From Branchiostoma floridae (taxonomy: Eukaryota > Chordata > Leptocardii > Amphioxiformes > Branchiostomatidae), in assembly GCF_000003815.2 (NCBI RefSeq), contig NC_049980.1, positions 14,968,293 through 15,032,292 on the forward strand: DNA of 64,000 nt, read 5' to 3'. Below, piece after piece: positions 12,197 to 25,255 of the stretch. Position 1 is the stretch's first letter. Each line of letters starts with the position of its first letter. A model generated the notes under the pieces. The model made no database searches. It saw nothing but the letters and a program-made list of their open reading frames with translations, and was not told the DNA's origin. The translations under genes were made by a program, and so were the position numbers.

Positions 12197-13279
12197 TCAT
12201 TTTTACTTGCTTTTCTTTACTTGTGGATATGTTCAAGAAATGAAAAAATAAACGTAGATTGGAAATTCATGGAAATTCTCACAACAATGAACGACTTTCT
12301 TATTTTCTTAATTTAAGAAACTAGCACGCTATGATTTTCACTACAAAGAATGTCCAGATGGATTATTTTGCTTGTAATGTTTATCAGAATTTTAGAAGAA
12401 CAATCTTACTGCAAGCAAAATGTTTCTTAGACCACGGTGCTTAGACACAGAAGCTTTCTTTCCTTGTGAAAACGTTTCTGTGTATAAGAAGAAACAAGAA
12501 AACTAATTTTTGGTATTAATGACACTTATTATTTGCGTCATGCCGAAGTAAAATTCAAGGTCAGTGAGAAAATCCTTAAACCTTGAAGAGACAAATTCCG
12601 CCCTTTTCCTGTTTTCCCTGTGGTACTACATATCTTCAAGGTCATTCTAGAACTGTTATCAGGAACCAAATGAGTCCAATTTGTGTGTTTGGCTTCCACC
12701 ATCTTGATCCGTGTTTTAATACAACAGGAAATGTTGTCTAACTGGGTATATTGAGGTTGTGATCTTTCATGGCAAATGGAATTGAGTATAAATGAGCGGA
12801 TGAAGATGTAGATCCGCCGTGAATGTTTGTGTAGATGTGTATGCAGGTTGAGATTAATGTCTGGTGGTGGATGCGCCAAGCTGTCTGGACATAACAGCCC
12901 GAAGTTAGCGGAATAGGTAAAATAATTTCCCATAGGACTAGAAAAATCCTGCAATCCGCTGATCACAAGACAATGTCAGACATTGAAGGAAAACATCTTG
13001 CTTTCAATGTCTGTCTTTCAGACAAACTTTTCTCAGTTTTCATCGACCAAAGTGCACCACCATTTCACCATTTCAGCACCATTTCATTGCTAGACCAATC
13101 AAATGTAGAGATACCCTTAATTAATGTAGTGCAAAATATCGGAGCCAATTGAGTGAAAGAGAAGTCTTTTTCAAATACTCAAAAGCAAGCATTTTTACAT
13201 CCGTAAAATGTTGTAAGAAATCCTGCTTTTGAGGGTTGACAAGAACACTTCAATCCTGTTTCTTTCTGTTTTATGTCAG
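12197..13279. other. No gene recognised
   Basis: A 142-codon frame on the minus strand (12538-12966) is open but has no signal peptide, domain or splice context. The end has an excellent pyrimidine tract (cctgtttctttctgtttt) before the candidate exon at 13280. Confidence 0.35.
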
Positions 13280-13339
13280 TCTGTGTCGATTGTGGTTTGG
13301 CTTTAGTCATCAGAGATCTGGAGTTTCATAACTATAGAG
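13280..13339 (+). CDS. Candidate 60-bp phase 1-1 mini-exon
   Basis: A long pyrimidine tract and atgtcag acceptor precede 60 bp ending at a gtttat donor. In phase 1 it reads CVDCGLALVIRDLEFHNYR. The acceptor is very good and the donor is weak. It would fit in phase with the CUB-gene candidates, but support is mainly the acceptor. Confidence 0.22.
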
Positions 13340-15659
13340 GTTTATGCACTCATATGTATATGAAAAATTTACCTAACTGAAATATTACCATGGTATCACG
13401 CTTTTATTTTCGAATTTCAGAGAGGGGGCTTAATTGAAGTGTCTTTGGCAATTAGAATAGCGATGAACAGTCCATGTGTTTAATTACGATTAAATTCTTT
13501 CTCATGATCTTTGAATGCACGGAATGAATACATTTGGGTAACCCGCCAGATCCAGTTGAAGATTGACCCTAGTTGGTCACATATCCTGTGCATCCCTACA
13601 GGCAGTAGCATCACGAGATGAAGGCTACATGTTTACGCTATAAATGCGAGTCCCTATTCACAGGAATGCCACGAAGTTATTACGATAATCGCTTCTTGGC
13701 ATCTTGGTCAACGTTGAATTTGAAAAACATTTTAATTTGGCCATAGTTCCAGCAGAGACTTCTTCACAAATCTGTCACGAATCGTTTCGAAATGTATTCC
13801 CAGCGATGTTCCCAAGCTAACTTTGACTGGACGAAAACATCCATTGGCTGATCGTATAGTGGGAATAGAGATTGTCTATCTATCTATCCATCATTAGACG
13901 AAAACAACAAAGCTTTAGTTCAACCTTTCATAACCTACATATAAAACAAATCTTCAAAGTCTTTGAGATATCGAGAAGAAATTCTAGTTCTTCTGCGGCT
14001 TAAGCAATGCTAAAACTTACGAGATAAACTACTTTGGAGTGCCTGAGGTGTGATAAATCATTGTCAACTGAGCAGCGAAGGGCAAGCAAATCGCAGGTAC
14101 GCAGATCAATATATGCCCCGTTCATTGGGCCTTCGTGGTGACTATGATTAGAAAGAGCATGTTGTTTATCATACATTTTTAATGATAAAGTAGATAGATT
14201 TTCATTACTGGTTCAGCACTGGTTCCTCGTTTACCGTAGAGGAGGAATCAACAGATGTTTTAGAAGTATTTTCTATACTTTCTAATTATATTTAGCATCC
14301 ATCACAATCATTTATACCTTTTGAATGTTAAAAACACTGACAATACAGATTGACTTTTCCTAAAAGAGGTGGACAAATGTTGCTAGCGATGGAAATTAAG
14401 GTGGCTGCGAAGAATAATTTCAATACCAAATTTGTAGCAAAGCAACTCATTAATTATGCCAAAATGCAAAGTACAAAATATCACGCAATTTAGTTTTTGC
14501 TAATTTAAAAAACTTATTGTGTCATGTACATGATAAAGTCAAAATATGATTCAAACCCCAATGGCATGTTAAATGTCTCCTATAGATACAGTCAGTGTAT
14601 TTGTCACCCTTCATTGTGTTCCCACATGGTTATTGCTCATTTCGTTGCATGTCCCTGCCCATCTACTTAAAGTTCAATGTCCTGCAGGGTCCTGCAAATG
14701 AATGAGACATGACCAAACATCATGTAACAAGACATGATAAAAGTGAGACTTTATCGGTTCAATTATCTTGTTGAGCAGTCGCTATCAGGTAGTTTTATTG
14801 TGTTGATATCTCCAACAGGCAATTAACCCTTCGCTGCCGACCTCTATTGACTGACGCCGCTCCCTCTGGAAAACAGCTAGCAAGACAAAATGTCAAATAC
14901 TCGTTAAAACGTTACATGTCAATCAATAACTGCTATGGATAAATAGTTGTCATTCCATTAGAGGTGGATCACATAAAAGATAGTGTGTGTTTGAGTGCCT
15001 CATTTAGTATGTTTGTGCATTAAGTGTGTGTGTATCCATTATTTCATGTATTATGTCCTGATCTAGCTACTCGCCCATTGTGGGAGGTAGAAGACACCCG
15101 TAGAGAACCGTCTATATGTCCCAGGACCAGGAACACATCTGCCAAAAGGTTACATCGACAACATGGCTGACATTTTGGGCTTTTCTTTTTGACAAGATAT
15201 TTGATTGACCTTTCAGTACTTATTCCATTTCCTCAGTTTTGTATACTTTCTAAAGGGCTACAGTAATGGACATACACCGTTGTACCACCAAAGATGTAAT
15301 GTTACACATCATGCAGCACTTTGATTTATTCGCTTTTGACAATAATGGGAAAGTAGGAAGAGCATGATCCCAGCACATCTAAGGATGAAAGATTCTGACG
15401 TTTTCTTGTCAGTCTCATTTTTCATTAAGAAGAGATTTTCAGCCAGCGTGGCGCCTACCTATGCCAGGACTTCCGACTAATACCGTTTATAACATCACCC
15501 CGCGGCACGATATGACAGATAGACATTAATAATGCCTAAACAAGGAATGCTTTAAACTCTACAGGCGGGCTGCTGGGACGCCCCCAATGTGTGGCACCTG
15601 AGCAAGACCCCAGATAATGTCCAGATTAGCCTCAAATTTCACCGCTTTTACCTTGCCAG
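13340..15659. other. No gene recognised
   Basis: No coding frame, tandem repeat or inverted repeat stood out. The last 15 bases are a good acceptor (ccgcttttaccttgccag) for the next exon. Confidence 0.4.
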
Positions 15660-15758
15660 TTGGGACCTACGTTGCGTCAAACGACGGGATCAGGTGTGAT
15701 TTGCCGTCCCTTCAGAATTACACATGTCTGGCCTCCTGGACAAATGGCACCATAGTCG
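15660..15758 (+). CDS. Probable 99-bp phase 1-1 exon of a secreted protein
   Basis: A strong acceptor (ccgcttttaccttgccag) and the donor gtaatg at 15759 delimit 33 codons in phase 1-1. The frame reads GTYVASNDGIRCDLPSLQNY and then TCLASWTNGTIVG, with two cysteines and two N-glycosylation sequons (NYT, NGT), a composition typical of an extracellular loop or linker. It shares strand and intron phase with the CUB exon. I do not recognise the module; it could belong to a different gene. Confidence 0.45.
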
Positions 15759-16323
15759 GTAATGACTTTGGTTCGTGAGGATCTTATTGCCTCTTACTGT
15801 TTCTTCATGTACATGGATTGTTTGAAGTGGCTAGCTCCCTAGTGGGCTCTGGTGTGTGGGCGTGTGTGTGTAAGGTATGGGGAAATATATAATCCCATCG
15901 AAGATTCTCTAATTCGACATCAAAGTTTGCTCTGCAACAGTTTAGACGTAGATATGTAGAATTCTGGGTGTATGTTTAACACAATGTTGCATTCTTCAAG
16001 TTGCAGGCCCTACCTTTATGATAGTATCCCAACCATTCTGTCCGAAATGATCCTGACGGTTCAACAGCACCTTAGAGGGAACTGTGCCATAGGCCTCCTT
16101 AATGTAACTTTCTCCCCCCAGATACAGGGGTGGCGATGCTACCTCAGCAGAATTATGGAAATTTGACTACCTTGAGATTGTACACGTTTCACATGCTCTC
16201 CGCTCATCATGTCGTTCCCAGACAGGCCCAGGTTAGCCCACTGTCGCCAGAAAGGGTCCAATATTCGTCTACCAATGAACATTGTCATGTGTTAATGAGG
16301 ATGTTTGGTTAGAACCAAGCTTT
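15759..16323. other. No gene recognised
   Basis: Short open frames (15972-16166 and similar) have no supporting features. A short GTGTGTGTG run lies near 15850-15875. Confidence 0.4.
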
Positions 16324-16573
16324 AAGGCCCCCTCTCACTTGACGTGCGGTACGCTTGCGGCATTGCTGCGTTCGGAAGATGCTCAACGAATTTCAGAGAT
16401 AAAGAACGAATTTTCTTACTTGTTGTGTATTTTGTGGTCTTCTATGTCACACTTTTACGTATTGCGCAATATCTGAATTATAACAAATCGGAGAAAATAA
16501 CAAAACAGTACCGCAGTGAACGAACGCAGCAATGCCGCAAGCGTGCCGCACGTCAAGTGAGAGGGGGCCTTTA
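16324..16573. mobile_element. PIF/Harbinger-like MITE with about 50-bp inverted repeats
   Basis: The ends are near-perfect inverted repeats: the left arm begins aaggccccctctcacttgac and the right arm ends gtcaagtgagagggggcctt. Pairing continues through gtgcgg..gcttgcggcattgc and tgcgttcg. The inner 150 bp are AT-rich and non-coding. If the element is trimmed by one base, both flanks carry TTA, the target duplication of PIF/Harbinger transposons; the superfamily call is therefore inference from the TSD and the G/C-rich tip. Confidence 0.75.
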
Positions 16574-18925
16574 GTTACAGCCGAAACGTTTTCTGTCGTT
16601 ACATGCCGTAGTCCATATGCATGATGCTCGTGGAAAGGGAAATTCCCACATGTTATCATTCGGGAGGTTCTGTATATCAAAATTATTCACGACCTGATAA
16701 AAAAGTTGTATCGACCAGTTTATCAAGAACGCTCGTGATAATGTTGCCATCGCTGTTTATTCATGGACTTCCAGACGAAACGTCGGTTAATTTCAAACCT
16801 AACTGGGCTCAACATGGACGTCGCAACGCTATCATGGGCATGCATGGATAGAACATAATAACTTTTTTTGCATATTCATGTCAAAGGTCTACTTGCAGAT
16901 CAGGCAAAACAATGGTGTACATTCAAGGGGAATGAAAGACACAGATTTATGAAAGATGAAATAACAGCTATTTCAAATATACTTTTACATATTATAAAGG
17001 GATAGTTGCAGCATTTGTGTAGCAACAAGATAGTTTTTTATCGGTGAGATGTACAAAGTTTGAGGCAATTTTATAATTACTACAGGAAAGTTCATAATTA
17101 CAACTGGAATTGCACCAAGGGACTAATATGCTTAAATCATTATGATGACATAACTGTTTTCAAGAATGCCATCATGAAGATTAAAGACGTGAGGAATCAG
17201 ATAGTGGCATCTTAATCTTCACACGTTCTCCTCATCTGAAAAATCGAACGTGCTGATGGTGGGTCCAAATTTATTTCAGACATCTACGGTTTGACAGTTA
17301 TGTTATGATTCGGCACGGCCTCGCCTCTGATTTATTGCTCAATGATGGCAAAAATAATGCAGAGGAAAAGGAATTACAGGAGACGAATCCTGGGCTCAAC
17401 TGTGAATTGGCTTAACGTCTGCTAAGTAAAGGTAAAGAGCCTTGGCTCACCCAGCCAATCTATTTGTAATCATGAAGAAACAACAAATCAGCAGGATATT
17501 AATGTAATCACCTGCATGTCGATTTTATCGCCCTTGTGATGCATCTAATGGACCCCCTCTCTGCCAAACAGCCGTTTGAAACTACTTTCAACACTCGGGG
17601 ATACATAACACTAAAATAATCAACTTTATGACCAACGCAATCTGACTCGGAGCATAATAAACCCGCTGATGGAAATGCCTGCTGCGGGAATTGTCTCATA
17701 CCGAGGTCTTCAAGCGTTACAATGTAATCTCCAACGCCTCCTCACTGAGTACGCTTCTGGACATCAGATACGGGGCCTAGCTGAAATTGTACTTGGACAT
17801 TATCTTTAAGTGGTTAAGCCGCCAGGAAGGATCCAAACATACTCGTTTGGCTGTAGCAGAAAGCACGATATTAGATCAGTTTCATGTGTGCAGATTGCAA
17901 TGACTGTTATGGTCAATCAAACGTTTAATGGCAGCAATTGGGCATCTTTATTAAAATGAATTGGTTGTAACCTGTCTAATCACACCTATCAAGATGTGAC
18001 ATAAATATCGTATATTTTTCATCATAAAATATACAACACATGGGTGCATTACATGCGTCTTTCAGTGGTGTTAAATGCTTACAACAGAAAAATTGCACTA
18101 ACACACTTGTTTGTAGAAGGTTGTTTTCCATCCTGGTATTTTAAATATAGACGTAATGCTATGAATTCCATGGTCAGACATACTGTACATTATGCGCTTC
18201 GCCATTCAGTGCCTTAAGTCATTGAATTACCATTGCCTATTCTTACAATCCCTTCAATCATTGTTGACGTGATTTTGTCACTCTACATCTGTTGGTAACG
18301 ACTAAGGCCATTGAGACCTTGGCCAGCAGATGATGGAAGGAAACTTCTTCACCCAGCTCACGTAACCGGCTAATCAGGTCAGACCAGGTCCTGAGGAAAT
18401 AGATTCGCCATGACCCTGGTCATGTTGGACAATTGCTCCACCGATTCTTGTATAACTAGGATTGCATTTAAATGTTGGCGTGTTATGGGAAAAGTAAGCA
18501 TGATAACCGTGACCCACTAACTATCGTATGATGACGTACTTCTATGATATAACGAGCTATTAGAAGGTACTCATTTCCACCTGAATAAAGTGAGGAAGGT
18601 CGTGTAAAGAGCCTTTCCCAAGGGCACAAGATCGGGAACATGGCAGGATTCCAGGTAGGAGGAACACCTTGCATCCTTGGTCGGAAGTCCTCCTAGGAGA
18701 TGGAAACTGAAAACAACTAAGCTGCACTGCTGGGGCCGTCTTACACATGGCAGTTCTTGCACCCGTGAGACTATGAGCTTCAGTAGACGAGAGGGCGGAG
18801 AAGGAATTGCACACCCCTCCTTTAATAGCGAACAGGTCGCATACTTAGCGAACAGGTCGCAAGTGCCTGTTTGCTTACCCTATTGTCTCTTGAGACAGAA
18901 AGGTGCCAACAAACAGACAAACAAA
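16574..18925. other. No gene recognised
   Basis: I see no convincing coding exon on either strand. A direct repeat gcgaacaggtcgca occurs twice near 18826-18862. No further structure was found. Confidence 0.4.
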
Positions 18926-19135
18926 CCATTGAAGAAGAATCAATCTTTACTTCTNNNNNNNNNNNNNNNNNNNNNNNNNNNNNNNNNNNNNNNNNNNNNN
19001 NNNNNNNNNNNNNNNNNNNNNNNNNNNNNNNNNNNNNNNNNNNNNNNNNNNNNNGAGGAAGAAAGGTGGATGCCTTTTGAAACGTCTGTATAAAAATAAA
19101 GTATCCAGAAGTAAAGATTGATTCTTCTTCAATGT
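18926..19135. repeat. Inverted repeat enclosing an assembly gap
   Basis: The bases left of the gap (ccattgaagaagaatcaatc then tttacttct) reappear as reverse complement to its right (agaagtaaagattgattc then ttcttcaatg). The gap at 18955-19054 thus sits inside a hairpin-forming repeat. The flanking phrase acctggatgtctaatcttca resembles, in reverse complement, sequence next to the foldback at 31217. Confidence 0.8.
18955..19054. other. Assembly gap (100 N)
   Basis: A run of exactly 100 N inside an inverted repeat, a structure that often breaks clone sequencing and assembly. Confidence 0.99.
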
Positions 19136-22100
19136 TAACGATACCTGGATGTCTAATCTTCACAAACGTAGACAAACAAACCCTAGCAACTTCATTTTAG
19201 AGATACTTCAAATCTGTTATCTCCTGAGTATACGAAATGTACGTTCACGTTTCTAATCTGTGTTCACGGTGTCTTTTTGTACTTTCCAACACACTTTCTC
19301 CACTGCCAGGCGTTAATACCATTAAAGACCCAAGGGGCCTCTATCGTCTAACATGACGCGACCTCTTCATTCTCAGCTAGCTTTAGGCCCTTCATTCGCA
19401 GATTTTCCACCATGGCGGTTATTACTATAGTGAAGGGCAATGCGTCCGTGCTGCTTGAAATACGGTATTAGTTACAAGGCCAGTTGTGATCAATGGCCCT
19501 TGGACACGACACTGTGGATGGCACGTGGGGTTCACTCTACTCCACACATAGATCTCCGGGATAGATCGTTACAGGTGCCAGTTTGTGTCTGCAGGAGTAT
19601 GAATCTTCCCTTCATAAGTAACAATGTGGCTTGTTCTACTGTTGAATTATGATGTGCGTTTGTTGAGCAGATTAGGGTTTGGCTTTATAGACAATGAAAA
19701 GCATGGAACGGAACGTAAGAGCATATTAAAAAAACATACTATCAAAATTCATGAGACTAAATTCTAAGTATGAGATACGGTTACGGGACGCAACGTTTTA
19801 GCACCTTTGTGATAAATCTTAAGATTTTTGTGACGGCCAATCTATGGTCTACTGATTTGTGCTTACGACTCCTAACTTTGTCAACAGAAAAACATTTTCG
19901 GACCTTGTGCGTCGAACATCTACGGTATAATAATTTTCTCGATGAATAATCAAGTAGTCCTTTATTGTACATTTTATCCACCTGACTTGAGTACGGCTTT
20001 CAACAAAGACATGTTTACATACATACACGTGCCGGAACAAGTCACGTAGTGTAGCATGTTGGTTTGTCTTCTTCTCTCCTCTCTGTATGGTGAATGCAGC
20101 TCGCGGTACACTCGGGTATATCGTCCATTTCCATGGGCGTAGTCACGGTTGGTCAACCGTTCTGCTCTATTTTCTTTTGCCATGCGCCCCTCGGAAAACA
20201 CAGTAGTAATCATGTACAGACAGTGACTCATAGATAGTATTCACCATGAGCAGGAATAAAGAGAAGAGCTTAACCGCCTGCGGTCAGGATTTTCCGCTGG
20301 ATATGCTGAGAGCCTTACGTGCCGCCTTCAAGACGAACAATAATCCAGCGCTTCTCAGATAAAAAAGTGGGCTTCGACACCTCTGACCTTTCCACTGGGA
20401 CGTGACTGGTGATTGGTAAAGTAGAAAAGTGGGCGTTTAAAGCGATGCGATGTAGTGTTTTGTTCTGATCAGAATGTACCAAAACAAATGAATTTTGAAC
20501 AAAGAATGCTTCATGTTGTACTATGTCTTGGTGAAATGTAATGGTAGATGAATGTTTTTGACTCAACGATGTTCATATCGTTTGTCGTGTTTAAGTTTTC
20601 TACAAAATACATACTCAGTGATATATAAGATCAAACGCCAGGCATCGCTCAAACGAAAGCCTTGACCATCTATCTTATTGTACACCAGTGTCTTCATTAT
20701 GTTTGAATATGTGCGACAAGAGACGTTGTGAGTAATGCTGTTTTGAGGTTTGCTTCAGGGGAAGATCTTCTCTTTTTCTAGTCACAACTGAGGATGAACT
20801 TGATTTTGGTTGTCCCTGTGCTGATCATCCAAATGAATCATACCCCGTGGAGAAGACGAGATGATTGCTTATCGGACTTTCACAGGAAAGCCTTGCAGCC
20901 GATACGTGTTCGACATGGGAGTTTTCTTCAGATTAAAACAACTGAATCCTCTAAGTCATAAAGCCCATCATGATCAAGAATACACAATGGTGCAATCTTC
21001 CCGCAAGAAGTACTTATAACTTCCTAGTGAAAAGCAAGAAACAGTTTTTATACAGAGGAGGACACCTTTTCGTTTTGACTTATTTTGGGGGTAAAGGGGA
21101 GGGAGTTGTTTTCCGGAGCTGCGCAGAAAGTGCCCGGTGCCTACCCTTAGCCTGCTGTTTCTTTTAGATGATTTTTTCCCTGGGCAAATTTCGATCACAA
21201 AGGTCTATGTTTCTGCAAGAGTGACTGAAGCATGTATATTTTTAAAATCTTGCCAAAAATTGTGACCTTTGGCACGCTTTGACCTGTGAGAAACCTTCAT
21301 ATTCATGACTGGGAGATGGACTGATCCATTAGGAGAGGGGGTGAAATCCTGACATCATGACAATTATCTGGCTGTAGCTCGTTAAAATGCCGGAGTTGAA
21401 CTCGGGCTTTTTGAACCAAAACAAACCTAACAAATCCAGCTTTGCAGTGGGGGTAAAGACTTGAGGTTTGAAATGTAGGTAAATGTGTTTTAAAGTGATT
21501 GTTTGGCATGGCTTAACCATGTAGGGAATGGGCAATTCGATTTAGCAGCCCCTCCCCTAAAGTTAAAAGCCACAACGCTGTTTTCCTTTTCTGCCGAAAC
21601 ATTTGACACTTTTTGGCGACGCCTTAGGGGCGAGCCAAATGGTATACTATTGTGTTCAGCCTTAAAGAATTCTAGAAATTGTACAGGCATGTGTTCACAG
21701 GAATGCTGGTCCATAGGAATGTTTGAATGTCAGGGAACCAGTATTGGCTTGGGCTGCTGGAATTCCAACCGCTGGTAGAATTGGGACTCCCTTTGGGGCT
21801 GGAGGTATTCGGCCTAGAAAACTGGGACAGTCGGCACAGATTGATTGGATTTCAGGAGGGGGCAGTGTTGGGCAGGGTCACTGGATTTACAGTCAGAGGA
21901 GAAGTCTAGGGTAAGGCGCTTGAATTCGAGACAGAGAAGCAGTCTTGAGACGGGCTGTGGTAATTCAAGCTGTTGAGATGTGGCTATTCACAAAGTACAG
22001 ATGAATGGTAAGGAGTACATAGTACTATCATATTCTAGTGGCAAATAATAGCTACATCTACAAACAGTAACATCTAAAGACTATAATACAGTCTTAAGTT

Positions 22101-23221
22101 GCAGCAGAATCCATTTGTAGTACAATCTTTATGACAAGGCCTCGGAACCAGCGGTAAAAAATCTTCATGACAGGAAATTCCAGTTAATTCCCAGTGTAAG
22201 TTTTGTTATGCTCACCACTACTTAGAGACCATCGTCGCCATGGCGATAACATTTTTTATTGCCAGGCTTGTTCAGATTAGGTTTAAAGTTTTCTACAAAA
22301 CATAATTCTAAGGGTTTTGTTATATACATGGTTGGTTGTAAAGCTAACGGAACATATATATCTGTTCGATAGACATAGATGTAGTCAGATGACGAAGCTA
22401 GCTATATATGTATATATATAATGATGAACCAAATCAAAATGAAACAGGCCTAGGAGCAGTCAACATATATAAAATACCTTTCGTATACATGGTGAACAAT
22501 GGAGGTGAACAATACAATGCCACTAGAGACTTTACTTGCTGTACCAGAGTAATAACTCCTAAGGACTGCTACATGCATATATAGACAACACACCATGATA
22601 TCCTCCAGTACCTAGGGTTTGTACAGCTAGTAAAGTGGCCCTGAATATAACTGTTAACGGGCCGTATCATTTGTTTATGTGTCATACTACAAGAACACGG
22701 AACAAATATGAGATACTTGCAATACGCATGGCGAAATGCAATGATGTTGCCTCAAGCGCCTGCCCTTTTTAACCAGAATATCCCAAATGTGATCTGCAGA
22801 GGATTATTTTGAGAAATATTCTTGTGCGTGCATTCATTAGTTTTGTCCAACTTACATACTTACAAATTTCACTCAAGAATCCCGATTGTTTTCACTATTA
22901 TTGCACGCCTTCCTCGTAAAATCAGTTACCTAATTTGTTTACCCGGTGACTAGAAAACTGTCTGGCTATGACAACTCAGTTGATTAGAAATCTGACAGGC
23001 TTTTACCGCGTTTGAAATTATTTGGCTGTGCTTGAAATGGTGATTAAGGTTTGGAGCTGCGTTAATATATTGCAGTCATGAACCTGTGTGCGATAGTCTA
23101 TGGCAGTGTGCCATCACATCTACAGACGATTCGTTCCAATGACATGGTCGGCTAAATCACAGATTACACATATCAGACAGTAAAAATTATCTCCTGTTCT
23201 GTCCTACATCCTCTGGTGTAG
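19136..23221. other. No gene recognised
   Basis: Open frames of 60-90 codons on both strands lack domains or splice context. One short frame at 20247 (MSRNKEKSLTACGQDF...) has a good start context (caccatgag) but stops after 38 codons and was not accepted. Confidence 0.4.
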
Positions 23222-23352
23222 AGTGTCCCAAGGCTCCAGGGAGAGATGGATCCTACATTCCAAACCTACATTCTTCGATGGGATGTTATGTGCAGACGGG
23301 CGCTTCAAAGGACAGTCAAAGGAACATAACACGACGACAGAAGATGTTGTAG
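23222..23352 (+). CDS. Candidate terminal exon
   Basis: An excellent pyrimidine tract (ctcctgttctgtcctacatc then ctctggtgtag) precedes an open frame. In phase 1 it reads ECPKAPGRDGSYIPNLHSS, then MGCYVQTGASKDSQ, and stops at TAG 23350-23352. A second frame is open further, to 23492. An AATAAA lies at 23649. The phase matches the CUB-gene candidates upstream, so this could be that gene's last exon, but the product is unrecognised and the frame choice rests on phase alone. Confidence 0.28.
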
Positions 23353-23648
23353 TATTTTCCTACCAAATTGCCGGATTGCATCAGGGTCACAACCATACTA
23401 CGCATGGCCAAAATTGGAACAAACTCGATAGTTATGAGTTACGCAGCTTTTCTGACGAATACAAAAAGTATATAGAACAGCTAGTATTTTGAACTAGGGG
23501 TTTACTCTCTATTTGTATATATATACATGTAATCTACTCATGGTCAACATTTTGCTGTGTTCTTATATAAAAAGCATAAAAGTATAACTGATATGTGATG
23601 TACGTGCAAGCATGACATTGAATATCATGTATAACCTTTACAGTGCCA

Positions 23649-23654
23649 AATAAA
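23649..23654 (+). promoter_or_regulatory. Possible polyadenylation signal AATAAA
   Basis: AATAAA about 300 bases after the candidate terminal exon and 155 bases after the alternative stop at 23492. Such a hexamer is common by chance in AT-rich DNA. Confidence 0.25.
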
Positions 23655-23984
23655 CGATGTGGTAGTTTCTTTAGATTCATGACGTTTCGCAGCTACATTT
23701 CGCGACAGGAATTCGGTGGTATTTGCAGCATCTGGAGGTCAAGTAATGCTATACAAAGTCATCGTGGGAGTTTCAGCTAATACATTACCCAGGATACGTC
23801 TCCATAATGCTGCTTAATCCTTTGATGCTTGCTGCACTTCCAAGCCAGCAGACTATTTCAGAGATTATGGGTCGGCAACATAGGTGGAAAAATTGCTGGT
23901 GAAGGATTAAGACCAGAGCAGACGTCGGCAGAGTTCTAACGATATATAGCTGTATCTGCTCAAATAGCAATGGCAACTGTAGTT

Positions 23985-24256
23985 CCTATCCACTAGAGAC
24001 TACGGCTGCTGAGCGACTGCGGAGCGACAAATATTTGGGAAGTCACTAAACAAGTTTCATAGATAAGGCCCCCATTCCAATAGACGGCAATAGCGCTTTA
24101 CTCTCACTCTATTGGGTTTAAAGAGCGGTTTTTGTTACATTTTGTTTGTTTTGTTTTGTTTCTTTAAATCATCCAAATTATGACATCAAGGTTCCCGCCA
24201 ATCTAATGTTTGTCGCTGTTGATTGCTCAGCGATCGCCGTTGAAAGGGGGCCTTAA
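23985..24256. mobile_element. MITE-like element with imperfect inverted ends
   Basis: The left side (cggctgctgagcgactgcgg then agcgacaaatatt) pairs imperfectly with the right side (gtcgctgttgattgctcagc then gatcgccg), and the right tip is gaaagggggccttaa. A second GGCCCCC tip lies inside at 24069. The element at 29583-29889 has the same agcgac-rich arms, so this is a small family. Confidence 0.5.
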
Positions 24257-24584
24257 TTGTATGGTATTCTTGAGATAAGATTCGTTTGAGGGTTCAATCA
24301 TATTCTGTCGCTCTGCATCACCATTTGTCTTTTGAATTTTTACAATTTTACTACTTTTAATTCACTGGACTAGGAACTGCAAGTCTCCCTGAAAGTTGCA
24401 ATTTTGTAATTGAAATTTCAGAGATAGGGGTTTTCCCTTTCAGCTATATTGTGGAAGCCACGGTGCATTTACATGAGGCTATTTAGTAACTGCTACTTTT
24501 TCTCCATAGTAATACAGTAACTCTACTTATCATTGTATGATTTGATAGATGTCTTCCTCCTACGTGGAGCAGTCTTTAAACTCA

Positions 24585-24748
24585 TTAGGTATAGCCATAT
24601 GTTTGGCTCCAAGAGCTTGATTCATGACTTGTTTTTCCTGTAGTGAGTAAACACCGTTGTGATTCGGTATCTCCAGGGAAGGATACATTATGTGGAACAG
24701 CACGTCGCTGTTGGAGTTCATCTGAGGATGATATACGTCTTGCGGAGC
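24585..24748 (-). CDS. Candidate terminal exon of a minus-strand gene
   Basis: On the minus strand a good acceptor (catctcttgttgcaccag) is followed in phase 1 by SARRISSSDELQQRRAVP, then HNVSFPGDTESQRC, ending in QTYGYT and a TAA stop. It is hydrophilic, Ser- and Arg-rich, and would suit a cytoplasmic or secreted C terminus. An overlapping frame is also open to 24560 and reads plausibly, so the frame is uncertain; phase 1 is preferred because the two exons upstream on this strand end in phase 1. Confidence 0.35.
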
Positions 24749-25255
24749 CTGGTGCAACAAGAGATGACATGGGCACATGCCTGTGACTATGTATGCAGCA
24801 ATGGTACTTACTTTTTCATTTACTCGAATATTTGTAAATCACCCCTTCAATAAAAGTCAACTGAAACAATAAAGAGGGGTCTGAATATGTTTTGCACCTT
24901 TAAACATTGTCGGGCGTGGTCGAACACTGAAATAACGTTAATATTTTACAGTTTCATGTATGTATGTGGCATATATGTTTTCTGTTTTCCTTGATTTTCT
25001 TTCAGCTTGCATATCTCTAGAGACAGTTCCTTCGCGTGTTTCCTCACGACACTGGTTCTGATGGTGTGCTGTAACAAATTTCATGACAAGCATTGCCGTT
25101 TGTCGTTAAACCAATATTGTGAATAAAAGCCAAATGGTCTCTGAAAGATCGCCTATGTAGTCTTCCACGTGTCTAGACTCCGGTATCCCATGTTGTTAGA
25201 TGTGCATTAGATTATTTTGCGTATACAATTTGCATCTGTTCTATAACTGACATAC
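24749..25255. other. Intron or intergenic sequence, nothing recognised
   Basis: No coding frame with splice support was found between the two minus-strand candidates. Confidence 0.35.

Noticed and set aside
12538-12966. 142-codon minus-strand frame
   Set aside because: No domain, signal or splice support; such lengths occur by chance in 64 kb.
20247-20363. Short frame MSRNKEKSLTACGQDF... with good start context
   Set aside because: Only 38 codons, no signal peptide or domain, and the possible donor is weak.
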